Below, in pieces: positions 54,794 through 63,081 of a DNA stretch of 64,000 nucleotides. Source of the DNA: Halohasta salina (GTDB taxonomy: Archaea; Halobacteriota; Halobacteria; Halobacteriales; Haloferacaceae); assembly GCF_024178165.1 (NCBI RefSeq), contig NZ_JAMZIE010000002.1, forward strand, positions 555,902 through 619,901, written 5' to 3'. How positions within the stretch are numbered: position 1 is the first letter of the stretch; each line of letters starts with the position of its first letter. The notes beneath the pieces were generated by a model. It worked only from the letters and a program-made list of their open reading frames with translations. It had not been told where the DNA came from and did not search any database. Both the position numbers and the translations under genes were made by a program.

Positions 54794-56061
54794 AGCGGAT
54801 CGTCGGTGACGACGACGTTGCCGCGGTCCTCGCTGTTGGCGTCGAGGCCGCTGGGGGAGATGTCGAACTCGAAGGCCCCCTTCGGGAGCGCGAGCGTCGA
54901 ACAGGCGTTCGGGACGTCGACGACGCCGCTCTGTCGCCCCTCGACCGGCACCGTGCCGAGGATGTGGTAGGCCTGCTCGCCGGTGTAGCCGAACTGTTTG
55001 AGGTAGTCGATCGCCTGGAGGGAGGCCCGGCGGTAGGCGGTGTGGGAATCGATGTATTTCTGTTCGCCGTCCTCGGTGACGGAGTAACCACAGAAGGTGA
55101 CGTAGTCCTCGAAAGTCGGCCCGCGGTGGCCCGGTTCGAAGATCGGATGGTCGACGCCGTGTTTCTCCATCCCGTTTTTGACGAGATCGAACTTGACGTC
55201 GGCGTAGGCGGCCATCTCGATGGCCCCACAGAAGGTGATCTCGCCGTCGCCCTGCGAGGCGTGGAAGTCGCCGAGGCCGAACTTCGCGCCTTCGACGTAC
55301 ACCGGGAAGTAGACCGTCGAGCCGATCGAGAGGTCCTTGATGTCGTGATTACCGCCGTGTTCGCGCGGTGGGACGGTTCGGGCAGCCTCCTCAGCGGCGT
55401 CTTCGGCCTCGTCAGGGTCCATCTCACCCATCATCGCGCCCTCCGTGGTTGGTGGGTTTGCGACGCCCGGCTCGTGTTCACCGGTGGGATGGTTCGGGAT
55501 CGATTCGGGATCCTCCTCGAACTTGTCGATCAGTTCCTGCTCGCGGCTGTTCCACTCGTCTAAGAGTTCCTGACTCGGGGCACAGCCTGCGAGACCGGGG
55601 TGGATCTTGCCCTCGTACCGAACGTCGGGGATGTGCCGCGAGGAGACGGTGTAGCCTTCGAGATCCCAGATGGATTTGGCGGCGTGTGGGAAGTGGTCGG
55701 TGAGGAAGCCGCCGCCGTTCTGCTGGGAGAACGTGCCGGTGAAACCGAACTCCGAGCGGTCGTTGAGCGGCCCCATATCCAGGAACTCGACTTTGAGCAA
55801 ATCGCCCGGCTCCGCGCCGTTGACGTGGACCGGTCCGGCCAGATAGTGGACTTGGCTGAGGTCGACGTCCCGAACGTCGTTGGCGTTGTCGTCGTCGCTG
55901 ATCTGGCCGCCTGTCCAGTCGAGGGCCTCCAACCGCATCGTCTCGCCGGGGTCGGCCTCGGCGACCGCCGGAATATCCGGATGCCATCGGTTGAACGGCT
56001 TGGCATCGGGCTGTTCGTCTGGTGGGCTCTCGACGTCGACTTCGAATGCTATCTCAGGCAT
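54790..56061 (-). CDS. fmdA: Formamidase/acetamidase family enzyme
   Basis: A 423-residue cytoplasmic amidohydrolase of the FmdA/AmdA family that releases ammonia from formamide or acetamide. Characteristic segments are HYLAGPVHVNGAEPGDLLKVE at about 75-95, GHRGPTFEDYVTFCGYSVTE in the C-terminal half and VPNACSTLALPKGAFEFDI near the end. Acidic insertions account for the slightly longer length than bacterial homologues. ATG at 56061 begins the family N-terminus. It is first in a two-gene unit with the chaperonin, overlapping by 4 bases, an unusual pairing. Confidence 0.88.
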   Translation of the reverse strand: MPEIAFEVDVESPPDEQPDAKPFNRWHPDIPAVAEADPGETMRLEALDWTGGQISDDDNANDVRDVDLSQVHYLAGPVHVNGAEPGDLLKVEFLDMGPLNDRSEFGFTGTFSQQNGGGFLTDHFPHAAKSIWDLEGYTVSSRHIPDVRYEGKIHPGLAGCAPSQELLDEWNSREQELIDKFEEDPESIPNHPTGEHEPGVANPPTTEGAMMGEMDPDEAEDAAEEAARTVPPREHGGNHDIKDLSIGSTVYFPVYVEGAKFGLGDFHASQGDGEITFCGAIEMAAYADVKFDLVKNGMEKHGVDHPIFEPGHRGPTFEDYVTFCGYSVTEDGEQKYIDSHTAYRRASLQAIDYLKQFGYTGEQAYHILGTVPVEGRQSGVVDVPNACSTLALPKGAFEFDISPSGLDANSEDRGNVVVTDDPL

Positions 56062-56267
56062 TGATGACAACCTACATACAGGCGATGTGGACGAGCATAC
56101 ATAAACTCAATTCGCAATATAGATTAATTTCTAGGCACCAAATACAAAGATAGAATCGTATTCGTCTAAGAAAACCTCTTTTCAGCCAACTATGTTAGAA
56201 TAATCGACGGTTTAAACGATGAAGTACCAAGCGTGGATTGTCAGGTCGTATACTGCGTACACCCGAT

Positions 56268-57356
56268 CTACTCGACGACCGCTTCGACCGCGTCCATTAC
56301 ACGGTCGACCTTCTCCACGTCCGCATTGTAGCCCATGTGGCCGACACGGAGGATATCGTCGGCCAAATCGCCGAGGCTCGTTGCGAGGACGATGTCGTGG
56401 TCTTCCTCGACGCGCTGTTGAATTCGCTTGGCCTCAGCGGGGATGTGGAAGGCCGTGACTGTTGGCGAACTCCGGGCTTCGTCGGGATACAGATCGAGTC
56501 CGAGTTCCGCGCCGCGCTCGCGGCACCGCTCGGCAGCCCGCTGGTGTCGTTTATAAACGGCTTCACGGCCTTCGTCGACCAGCCGCTCGACGGCCACATC
56601 GAGCGCCGCAACGTTCGCGTCGAGATGGGTGTACGGGAACCCCTCCGAGACGTCGCGCCACGGGAGAAGATTCGTATACAAGGAGGATGGCTCGCGGGCT
56701 TCCATCCCATCCCACGCGCGGTCGCTGACCGCGACCGTCGTCAGCCCCGGCGGCGCACTGAAGACCTTCTGGGAGGCGCCGAGACAGATGTCGATCCGGT
56801 CGGTCGGGACCGGCGTGCCGCCCAGCGAGGAGACGGCGTCGACGACGCTCAAAACATCGTACGCGTCTAACAGATCCAACACGGGTCCGAGATCGTTGAG
56901 TGTCCCTGTCGGGGTTTCGCAGTGGACCAGCGTGGCAGCCGTGAACGGATCGTCCGACTCCTCAGCCTCGGCGAGTGCAGCCTCGATGGCGTCGAGATCG
57001 TACCCCTCGTCGTAGGGGGCAGCGACGAGTTCGGGCTCGCCGTCGTAGTCGTCGACGAAGTTGGCGAACCCGTCGCCATACAGGCCGTTCGAGATACAGA
57101 GCACGCGGTCGCCCGGCGCGACCAGCGAGGCGATGGCAGCTTCGAGGCCGAGGATGCCCTCGCCGCCGGGGACGATCACGTCGTGGTCGGTGTCGTAGAC
57201 CGTCTGGAGGTTCCCACAGAGTCGGTGATAGCGGTCGGCGAACCCGGATTGCACGGCGGAGTTCGGCTGCGGTTCGGCCATCGCCTCCCGGACCTCGGGT
57301 GGGACCGCGGTCGGCCCCGGTGTGAATAACATACAGTGTGTGGGGAGTCGACCCAT
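56268..57356 (-). CDS. Class V aminotransferase (alanine-glyoxylate/serine-pyruvate type)
   Basis: A 362-residue pyridoxal-phosphate enzyme. It has the family opening MLFTPGPTAVPPEV, the active-site lysine in LGASQKVFSAPPGL (about residue 200) and the substrate-binding end (LRVGHMGYNA). Members use serine, alanine or aspartate with glyoxylate or pyruvate; the specific pair is not clear from sequence. ATG 57356 is used, with an alternative ATG at 57332 immediately before the PGP motif. It stands alone between the formamidase and an AT-rich intergenic region. Confidence 0.87.
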   Translation of the reverse strand: MGRLPTHCMLFTPGPTAVPPEVREAMAEPQPNSAVQSGFADRYHRLCGNLQTVYDTDHDVIVPGGEGILGLEAAIASLVAPGDRVLCISNGLYGDGFANFVDDYDGEPELVAAPYDEGYDLDAIEAALAEAEESDDPFTAATLVHCETPTGTLNDLGPVLDLLDAYDVLSVVDAVSSLGGTPVPTDRIDICLGASQKVFSAPPGLTTVAVSDRAWDGMEAREPSSLYTNLLPWRDVSEGFPYTHLDANVAALDVAVERLVDEGREAVYKRHQRAAERCRERGAELGLDLYPDEARSSPTVTAFHIPAEAKRIQQRVEEDHDIVLATSLGDLADDILRVGHMGYNADVEKVDRVMDAVEAVVE

Positions 57357-57443
57357 TAGCCGGTTGTGGTCTGGCGGGCGGCGGTGAGGTGTTCAGTTTA
57401 TGAATATGAAATTTTATTGTAATCTGTGTGGATGGTTCGATAC

Positions 57444-57761
57444 ATGAAACGCCGGTCATTTTTTGCCGCTGCGTTTCTGTTTTCCGGCATCATCTTTGCC
57501 GGAATCACAGCTAAATGGATTCGTACCGGGGACTCAGCTAGCTATATATATGCCATTCTCACTATAATATATATCGCTTGGGCTGGTATGTATCAGCTGC
57601 ATCCGAAACCGATAGGCGATCCCGACGAACCGGCCCCGCGTGAGTGGTTCGTACTTGCAGGCCTCGTTGCGCTGGTATTGCTCGGTTCCACACTGCTGCT
57701 ACTTGGTTCTGCACTGCTACTGCGCGATTCCGTACTGCTACTGTTCGTCGTGGTTGGTTAG
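57444..57761 (+). CDS. Small membrane protein with C-terminal leucine repeats
   Basis: A 105-residue membrane protein of lower GC content than its neighbours. It has one N-terminal hydrophobic segment (SFFAAAFLFSGIIFAGITA), a second (about 37-55) and a C-terminal one. The last part is built of three 7-residue units GSTLLLL-GSALLLR-DSVLLLF, coded by three 21-bp tandem repeats. The start could also be GTG 57426 or ATG 57432. Its 3' end overlaps the end of the convergent gene by 4 bases. Function unknown; codon and GC differences suggest recent acquisition or drift. Confidence 0.6.
   Translation: MKRRSFFAAAFLFSGIIFAGITAKWIRTGDSASYIYAILTIIYIAWAGMYQLHPKPIGDPDEPAPREWFVLAGLVALVLLGSTLLLLGSALLLRDSVLLLFVVVG
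57684..57746 (+). repeat. Three 21-bp tandem repeats inside the small membrane protein
   Basis: Units begin at 57684, 57705 and 57726 with GGTTCC, GGTTCT and GATTCC, each followed by a CTGCTR-type run coding LLL. They keep the reading frame, so copy number can vary without breaking the gene. Confidence 0.7.
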
Positions 57762-58534
57762 TCGATCTCGTCGGGTTCGTCCCACGGCGCGTCGACGTCG
57801 ACTGCCTCAATCGCGTGGCTGATCTCCGCTTCGCTGAAGTCGATCTCGTCGAGCACCATGCTCAGGCGTTGCCATCGGGCGCTCTGGTCGTCCTCGCCCT
57901 CCGGGCCGACACGCGCGCCGCGAGTCTTGAAGAAGCGTTTGCCGCGGCCGAGGCGGGAGCCTTCGCCGGTGTGGCCGTCGAAGATCGCGTCGCATTTCTC
58001 TCCGGGTTCGAGATCGCCCGCCGGGAAGTCGACCGCAGGCTCCTCGTCGTTCTCCCTCGCTTCGGCGCGCACGTCGGCGACTTTGCGGAAGTACTCGTCG
58101 GCATTGGCGGCTTCGCGCGTGGAGGGCGCGCGGGCCGCGGCGAGGGCGGCGTGGATCGCACAGAGTCGACCCTTCCAAGAGGCTTCATCCCAGCGCTCTG
58201 TGGCGAGTTCCTCGTAGCGTTCGATAGTGAGTGCGACCTCGTGGCCCGCCCGGAGATCCTCGACGACATAGAGGTTGAGTCGGTCCCAGAGGTTCCACGC
58301 GTAGCCCGAGCGGGCGAGTTCCCAGGCGGCCCAGGCGGCGACTTCCTCGTCAGAGCGGCGGACGGCCTTCTGGAGCAGACTAGAGATGGCATAGCGGTTG
58401 TAGCCGCCGTCGGTCTCGTTGGCTTCCTTGGGCTTGCCGAAGTCGTTGTCCGTGTCGGCCTCAGGGTCGCGGTCAGTATCGAGTTCGCCGTCGCTGCCGA
58501 AGGTCGCCTGTCGTGGCTCACGCTCCTCGCCCAT
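57758..58534 (-). CDS. Protein with a RarA/MgsA C-terminal-like helical domain
   Basis: A 258-residue soluble acidic protein. Residues about 45-110 (YNRYAISSLLQKAVRRSDEE, then AAWAAWELARSG and a DRLNLYVVEDL segment) resemble the helical C-terminal domain of the replication-recombination ATPase RarA (WRNIP1/MgsA), but the AAA+ module is absent. The rest is acidic, with FDFSEAEISHAIEAVDV-like helices near the end. It may be a partner protein in DNA repair or a divergent relative. It ends opposite the small membrane protein and starts upstream of tRNA-Tyr. The domain assignment needs a profile search. Confidence 0.6.
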   Translation of the reverse strand: MGEEREPRQATFGSDGELDTDRDPEADTDNDFGKPKEANETDGGYNRYAISSLLQKAVRRSDEEVAAWAAWELARSGYAWNLWDRLNLYVVEDLRAGHEVALTIERYEELATERWDEASWKGRLCAIHAALAAARAPSTREAANADEYFRKVADVRAEARENDEEPAVDFPAGDLEPGEKCDAIFDGHTGEGSRLGRGKRFFKTRGARVGPEGEDDQSARWQRLSMVLDEIDFSEAEISHAIEAVDVDAPWDEPDEID

Positions 58535-58650
58535 GGCGGCTGTGGGACCGGTGGGGGCTAAAGGTCGACGGCTCAGACTGTGGGAGGGCGTGGCGATCGA
58601 CGCGGAAATGAGAATTCTTAAACAGGGCTGGGCGACTATGGTGAAGTAGC

Positions 58651-58724
58651 CCGCCCTTAGCTCAGCCTGGTAGAGCAGTCGACTGTAGATCGACTTGTCC
58701 CCCGTTCAATTCGGGGAGGGCGGA
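58651..58724 (+). tRNA. tRNA-Tyr (anticodon GUA)
   Basis: A 74-base cloverleaf. The acceptor arms CCGCCCT and AGGGCGG pair fully, with an A discriminator; CCA is not encoded. The anticodon stem GTCGA/TCGAC encloses the loop CTGTAGA, so the anticodon is GUA at 58685-58687. The T stem is CCCCG/CGGGG with a TTCAATT loop. C1-G72 is typical of archaeal tRNA-Tyr. No intron is present. Confidence 0.95.
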
Positions 58725-58821
58725 CTGAACTTCAACACCCGCGAGTGACAACGAACGGTGTTGAATGTGAAGGACTTCTCGACCCGAATTGAGCAGCGAA
58801 CGACCGCAGGGAAGTGAGTGA

Positions 58822-58842
58822 GTTCAATTCGGGAAGGGCGGA
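58822..58842 (+). repeat. Duplicate of the tRNA-Tyr 3' end (possible att remnant)
   Basis: This 21-base stretch repeats 58704-58724 (GTTCAATTCGGG, then AGGGCGGA) with one change. It lies 98 bases after the tRNA end. A 10-base inverted copy (CCCGAATTGA) is at 58783-58792, and ttcaacacc/ggtgttgaa at 58731-58739 and 58757-58765 can form a hairpin. The layout is that left by an integrase using the tRNA 3' end as attachment site. Confidence 0.6.
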
Positions 58843-58856
58843 CGACGAGGAATTCC

Positions 58857-59201
58857 TCACTCCCGGCGCCCCCACACCACCTTTTCGACCAACGCCACCC
58901 GCAAATCCTGCTCCACCTCGATCTGACACGACAGCCGCGGATAGCCGAAGCGCTCGGCCAGTTTGTCGTGCCAGTGATCCGGTTCAACCCCATCCGCGAT
59001 CCGAACCCCACAGGTCGCACAGAGCCCACGACCGCCGCAGTTGGCCCGCTTGGTCAGTCGACTGTACGGCGACACCCCGGCCTCCAGGAGCACGTCCCGC
59101 AGCACGCGACCGCGCTCGACGACGAGTTCGGTCTCGTCGTCGCCGTCGACCACGACCACCCGAACGGTGTTGTCCGGGTCGGATCCTGGATCGCTACTCA
59201 T
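58857..59201 (-). CDS. 2Fe-2S ferredoxin
   Basis: A 114-residue plant-type ferredoxin. The ligands are Cys55, Cys61, Cys64 (NCGGRGLCATC) and Cys92 (LSCQ), so the cluster is [2Fe-2S]. The loop is shorter than the main haloarchaeal ferredoxin and the protein lacks its N-terminal acidic insertion, so it is probably a specialised electron carrier. ATG 59201 is used rather than an upstream in-frame ATG at 59228 because the latter adds a polar lead. It diverges from the ADP-forming acyl-CoA synthetase. Confidence 0.85.
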   Translation of the reverse strand: MSSDPGSDPDNTVRVVVVDGDDETELVVERGRVLRDVLLEAGVSPYSRLTKRANCGGRGLCATCGVRIADGVEPDHWHDKLAERFGYPRLSCQIEVEQDLRVALVEKVVWGRRE

Positions 59202-59563
59202 GCGTAGGTACTGGTGAGAAGTGTGCAAAAGGGTACTGCTGACCGGTGAGATAGGACGGGGTTGGTAAATAAAACCGAGTTAGTGAACCGGTTGTGAACA
59301 GTTAGAAAGCCCCCGGCGTCTCGGCTCCCGCGACCGGAGCCACTCGGGGCTTTCTGGGCCTTCGAGGTTACTACTGCAACTCGAACACTACCAACAGGCA
59401 AACCAGTGTTACCGAAACACGGCCACTGATCTTAATCACGGATCGACCGAACCGGCGCGTATGGTCCCCCTAGCGTTGCGTCCCCCAAGACACCAGCCAA
59501 TCCCCCACCCCCCAATCCCCCACCCCCTCACTTGCCAACAAACATCCACAGGAGGCCCCACCC
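59202..59563. other. Intergenic region with a nested stem-loop
   Basis: No gene recognised. It contains the nested inverted repeat at 59304-59355 and a C-rich run of about two CAATCCCCCACCCC-type units near 59499-59528. AGGAGG lies about 10 bases before the acyl-CoA synthetase ATG. Confidence 0.45.
59304..59355. other. Nested 10-bp and 6-bp stem-loop
   Basis: AGAAAGCCCC (59304-59313) pairs with GGGGCTTTCT (59346-59355), and inside it GGCTCC (59323-59328) pairs with GGAGCC (59336-59341). It could be a structured RNA, a bidirectional terminator between divergent genes or the end of a small repeat element. I see no second copy in this window. Confidence 0.5.
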
Positions 59564-61684
59564 ATGCCTGACCTCGACGGCCTCCTCAGCCCGGATCGAA
59601 TCGCCGTCGTCGGATCGACCGACCGGGAGGGATCGGTCGGCCGCGCCCTGCTGGAGAACCTCTCGACGTTCGACGGTGACCTCCTCCCGATCAACCCCAA
59701 CCGCGAGGAGGCTCTGGGGATGTACTGTTACCCCGACATCGAATCCGTCCCGAACCCCGCGACGGTCGACCTCGCAATCGTCGCCATCCCCGCCGCGGTC
59801 GTCGTCGAGACCGTGCGCCAACTCGGCGCCGTCGGCGTCGACCACGTTGTCGTCATCTCGGCGGGGTTCAGCGAGGCCGACGCCGAGGGCCGCCAACGCG
59901 AACGCGAGTTGATCGCCGTCGCCGAGGAGTACGATCTCTCGCTGATCGGCCCGAACTCCGTCGGGATCATGAGCACCGCGACCGGCCTCGACGCGACGTT
60001 CCTGGAGGGTACCCCACCCGAAGGCGGGCTCTCCCTGGTGAGCCAGTCGGGGGCGTTCATCGCGGCGGTGATCGGCTGGGCGGTCCAGCACGGCATCGGC
60101 TTTTCCCACATCGTCTCGCTGGGTAACGAGGCGGTCCTCGACGAGACCGCGTTCCTGACGGCGTGGGACGACGACCCCGCGACCGACGTGGTTCTCTGCT
60201 ACGTCGAAGACGTCGACGACGGCCGGGCGTTCATCGAGACCGCCCGCGAGGTGACCACCGAAACCCCGGTCGTCGTCGTCAAATCCGGCCGAACCACGGC
60301 GGGGGCGGCGGCCGTCGCCTCACACACCGGCTCGCTGGCCGGCAGCGAGGACGCCTACGAGGCCGGCTTCGAGCAGGCCGGCGTGCTCCGAGCCCGGACC
60401 ATCCAGGACGTCTTCGACTTCGGCCAGGCACTCGCCGGACTCCCACCACTCGCTGACGACCGGATCGCTATCGTCACCAACGGCGGCGGACCGGGGGTGC
60501 TCGCCGCCGACGCCGTCGACGACGCTCGACTCGATCTGGCCGAATTCTCGTCGCCTGTCAGCGGCGAACTCGAATCCCACCTCCCGGCGGCGGCCGACGT
60601 GACGAACCCCCTGGACATCATCGGCGACGCCGATCTCGACCGCTTCGAATCGGCACTCGACACGGTCCTGGACGCCGAGACGGTCGACGGCGCGGTCGTG
60701 CTGTCGGTGCCCACCGCCCTCTACGAGTTCGCGGACTTGGCGGCGGTCATCGGCGACCGACAGCAACAGTACGACAAACCGGTGGTCGCCTGTCTGATGG
60801 GCGGCGAGCCGGCGGATCGGGCCGCCGAGGCTCTCCGGGAGTACGGGATTCCGAACTACTTCGACCCAGACCGGGCCGTCTCCAGCCTCCAGGCACTCGC
60901 CGACTACGGCGCGATCCGCCGCCGGGAGTACGGCGAGCCGACGACGTTCGACGTCGACCGCGAGGCCGCCCGCGAGATCCTCTGGGAGACAGTCGAGCGC
61001 GACATCGACTTCCTCGGCACCGAAGCCATCGGTCTTTTGGACGCCTACGGGATCCCCACCGCCACCGGCGAGATCGTCACGAACCCGGCCGCCGCCATGG
61101 AAGTCGCCGCGGGGATCGAGGGGCCCGTAGTGATGAAACTCGTCAGCCCCGATATCATCCACAAATCCGACATCGGCGGCGTCGAGATCGGGGTTCAGGA
61201 AACGGACGCGGCCGACACCTACCGGAGGCTCGTCGAGCGCGCCCGAGAACACGACCCCGAGGCGCAGGTCCTCGGCGTGCGCGTCGAGGAACTGGTCGAC
61301 CCCGCCGAGCGCACCGAGACGATCGTCGGCGCGAGTCGGGACCCACAGTTCGGCCCCCTGCTCATGTTCGGGTTCGGTGGGATCTTCGTCGAAGTATTCG
61401 ACGACACCGCCTTTCGGGTCGCCCCGGTCACCGAGCGGGAGGCCCGGCGGATGACCAGCGAGATCCGGGCCGCGCCGATGCTCCGCGGCGCACGCGGCCG
61501 GCGGCCCGCCGACGTCGACGCGCTGGTCGAGACGATCCAACGGATCTCCCAACTCGTGACCGACTTCCCGGCGATCATCGAACTCGACGTGAATCCGCTT
61601 GTCGTCTCGCCGGCCGGCATCTCAGCTATCGACGTCCGACTTCGGGTCGATGCGAACACCCTCACCGGAAGTGTCGACGACTAG
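59564..61684 (+). CDS. ADP-forming acyl-CoA synthetase (single-chain alpha-beta)
   Basis: A 706-residue enzyme that converts an acyl-CoA (acetyl-CoA or related) plus ADP and phosphate to the acid and ATP. The alpha part (about 1-460) has a CoA-binding Rossmann start and the phospho-histidine in SHTGSLAGSEDAYEAGFEQAG (His254); the beta part (about 480-700) is ATP-grasp (VVMKLVSPDIIHKSDIGGV, then LLMFGFGGIFVEVFDD). Fused alpha-beta chains are the haloarchaeal type. It has AGGAGG before the ATG and stands alone, giving ATP during acid production from acyl-CoA. Confidence 0.9.
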   Translation: MPDLDGLLSPDRIAVVGSTDREGSVGRALLENLSTFDGDLLPINPNREEALGMYCYPDIESVPNPATVDLAIVAIPAAVVVETVRQLGAVGVDHVVVISAGFSEADAEGRQRERELIAVAEEYDLSLIGPNSVGIMSTATGLDATFLEGTPPEGGLSLVSQSGAFIAAVIGWAVQHGIGFSHIVSLGNEAVLDETAFLTAWDDDPATDVVLCYVEDVDDGRAFIETAREVTTETPVVVVKSGRTTAGAAAVASHTGSLAGSEDAYEAGFEQAGVLRARTIQDVFDFGQALAGLPPLADDRIAIVTNGGGPGVLAADAVDDARLDLAEFSSPVSGELESHLPAAADVTNPLDIIGDADLDRFESALDTVLDAETVDGAVVLSVPTALYEFADLAAVIGDRQQQYDKPVVACLMGGEPADRAAEALREYGIPNYFDPDRAVSSLQALADYGAIRRREYGEPTTFDVDREAAREILWETVERDIDFLGTEAIGLLDAYGIPTATGEIVTNPAAAMEVAAGIEGPVVMKLVSPDIIHKSDIGGVEIGVQETDAADTYRRLVERAREHDPEAQVLGVRVEELVDPAERTETIVGASRDPQFGPLLMFGFGGIFVEVFDDTAFRVAPVTEREARRMTSEIRAAPMLRGARGRRPADVDALVETIQRISQLVTDFPAIIELDVNPLVVSPAGISAIDVRLRVDANTLTGSVDD

Positions 61685-61782
61685 TTCCACGATAGACGAG
61701 TACGGAGCGGGGCATCGATCAGTCAGCCGCCGTCCGCTCGCCACGAACATCGTCGACACCGGCATCGAGCCAACAGTGCAGA

Positions 61783-61790
61783 TTTATATA
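61783..61790 (+). promoter_or_regulatory. TATA box of the queDEC operon
   Basis: TTTATATA is centred 26 bases before the queD ATG (61813), the leaderless spacing. Confidence 0.6.
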
Positions 61791-61812
61791 TCCGACTCGG
61801 TAATCTCGTGAT

Positions 61813-62265
61813 ATGTCTCAACGACTCTCTCGGGAGCATTCGCTCGTCGACCGGGCTGGCGAGCGGACGATCCACGTCGGTCGCGACCGGCCGATCCGGA
61901 TCAGCTCCGGCCACCGTATTCTCCACCACGACGGCAAGTGTAGCCGCCCACACGGCCACAACTACGAGATCTCGGTGGCGGTCACCGGCGAACTCACCGC
62001 GGAAGGCTGGGTCGCCGACAAGGGTGACGTGACCGATATTATCGACCGCTGGGATCACCGCTTCCTGCTGGAGGAGGGCGACCCCCTGATCGAGGCCTTC
62101 GAGGACGCCGGCGACGGCGATGCGGTGGTCGTCCTCGATGCAGCGCCCACCGCGGAGGTGATGGCCGTGCTTCTCGAAGAGCGACTCCTAGCCGAACTCC
62201 CCGAGACGGTCACCGAGGTGGCCGTCGACGTCAGCGAAACGGCCGAACTCAGCAGTTGCCAGTAA
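61813..62265 (+). CDS. queD: 6-carboxy-tetrahydropterin synthase
   Basis: A 150-residue enzyme of the 6-pyruvoyl-tetrahydropterin synthase fold. The Zn-binding His residues are in HRILHHDGKCSRPHGHNYEISV (with the catalytic Cys) and a later WDHRFLLEEGDP. It makes 6-carboxy-tetrahydropterin, the second step to preQ0, used for archaeosine in archaeal tRNA. It is first in the queD-queE-queC unit, one base before queE, with a leaderless promoter. Confidence 0.88.
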   Translation: MSQRLSREHSLVDRAGERTIHVGRDRPIRISSGHRILHHDGKCSRPHGHNYEISVAVTGELTAEGWVADKGDVTDIIDRWDHRFLLEEGDPLIEAFEDAGDGDAVVVLDAAPTAEVMAVLLEERLLAELPETVTEVAVDVSETAELSSCQ

Positions 62266-62266
62266 G

Positions 62267-63079
62267 ATGCCAGTCACCTCTGAGCCACGCATCGACGACC
62301 GCGACCCCGCCAGCGAGGTCGACGGGCCGGCGCTGCCGATCAACGAACTGTTCGCGTCCCTGCAGGGCGAGGGCGTCCTCGCGGGCGTCTCGAGCGTGTT
62401 CATCCGCACGAGCGGCTGTAACCTCCGGTGTTGGTTCTGTGACTCCTACCACACCTCGTGGGAGCCGACCCACGCGTGGATGGGCCTCGACGAGATCGTC
62501 GACCGCGTCTCGGAGTTCGACGCCGACCACGTCGTCCTCACTGGTGGCGAGCCGCTGATCCACGACGAGGCGGTGACGCTGATCGATCGCCTCAGCGACC
62601 GCGGCTACCACATCACCGTCGAAACCAACGGGACGATCGCCCCGCCGCCTGAGACGCCGATCGACCTCGCCTCTGTTAGCCCGAAACTGGCGTCGTCGAC
62701 GCCAACCCCCGAGCGACCACCGGCAGGCGGCGAGAACGACGGCGAGCAGGCAGGCGTCGACGACTGGCAGCAGCGCCACGAAGCCGACCGGATCGACTAC
62801 GACGCGCTGACCGCCCTCGTCGAGCGGTTCGGTTTCCAACTCAAGTTCGTCCTCACGGGCCGTGAGGACCTGCCCGAAATCGAGTCGCTGATTGCCGATT
62901 TGCGGGCCGAAACTGGGACCGAGATCGCCGACACCGACGTGCTGTTGATGCCGGAGGGACAGACCCGCGAGCAGCTGGCCGAAACGCGCCAAGCGGTCGC
63001 CGAGGTAGCCATCGAATCGGGGTATCGGTACACCCCGCGGCTCCACGTCGACCTCTGGAACGACGCCCCCGAAACCTAA
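62267..63079 (+). CDS. queE: 7-carboxy-7-deazaguanine synthase (radical SAM)
   Basis: A 270-residue radical-SAM enzyme that contracts 6-carboxy-tetrahydropterin to 7-carboxy-7-deazaguanine. The cluster motif is SGCNLRCWFCDSYHTSW (Cys-X3-Cys-X2-Cys), preceded by NELFASLQGEGVLAG, the family opening, and followed by VLTGGEPLIH. An acidic insertion of about 35 residues (Glu/Gly/Asp-rich) separates parts of the barrel. It starts one base after queD and ends three bases before queC. Confidence 0.9.
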   Translation: MPVTSEPRIDDRDPASEVDGPALPINELFASLQGEGVLAGVSSVFIRTSGCNLRCWFCDSYHTSWEPTHAWMGLDEIVDRVSEFDADHVVLTGGEPLIHDEAVTLIDRLSDRGYHITVETNGTIAPPPETPIDLASVSPKLASSTPTPERPPAGGENDGEQAGVDDWQQRHEADRIDYDALTALVERFGFQLKFVLTGREDLPEIESLIADLRAETGTEIADTDVLLMPEGQTREQLAETRQAVAEVAIESGYRYTPRLHVDLWNDAPET

Positions 63080-63081
63080 CG

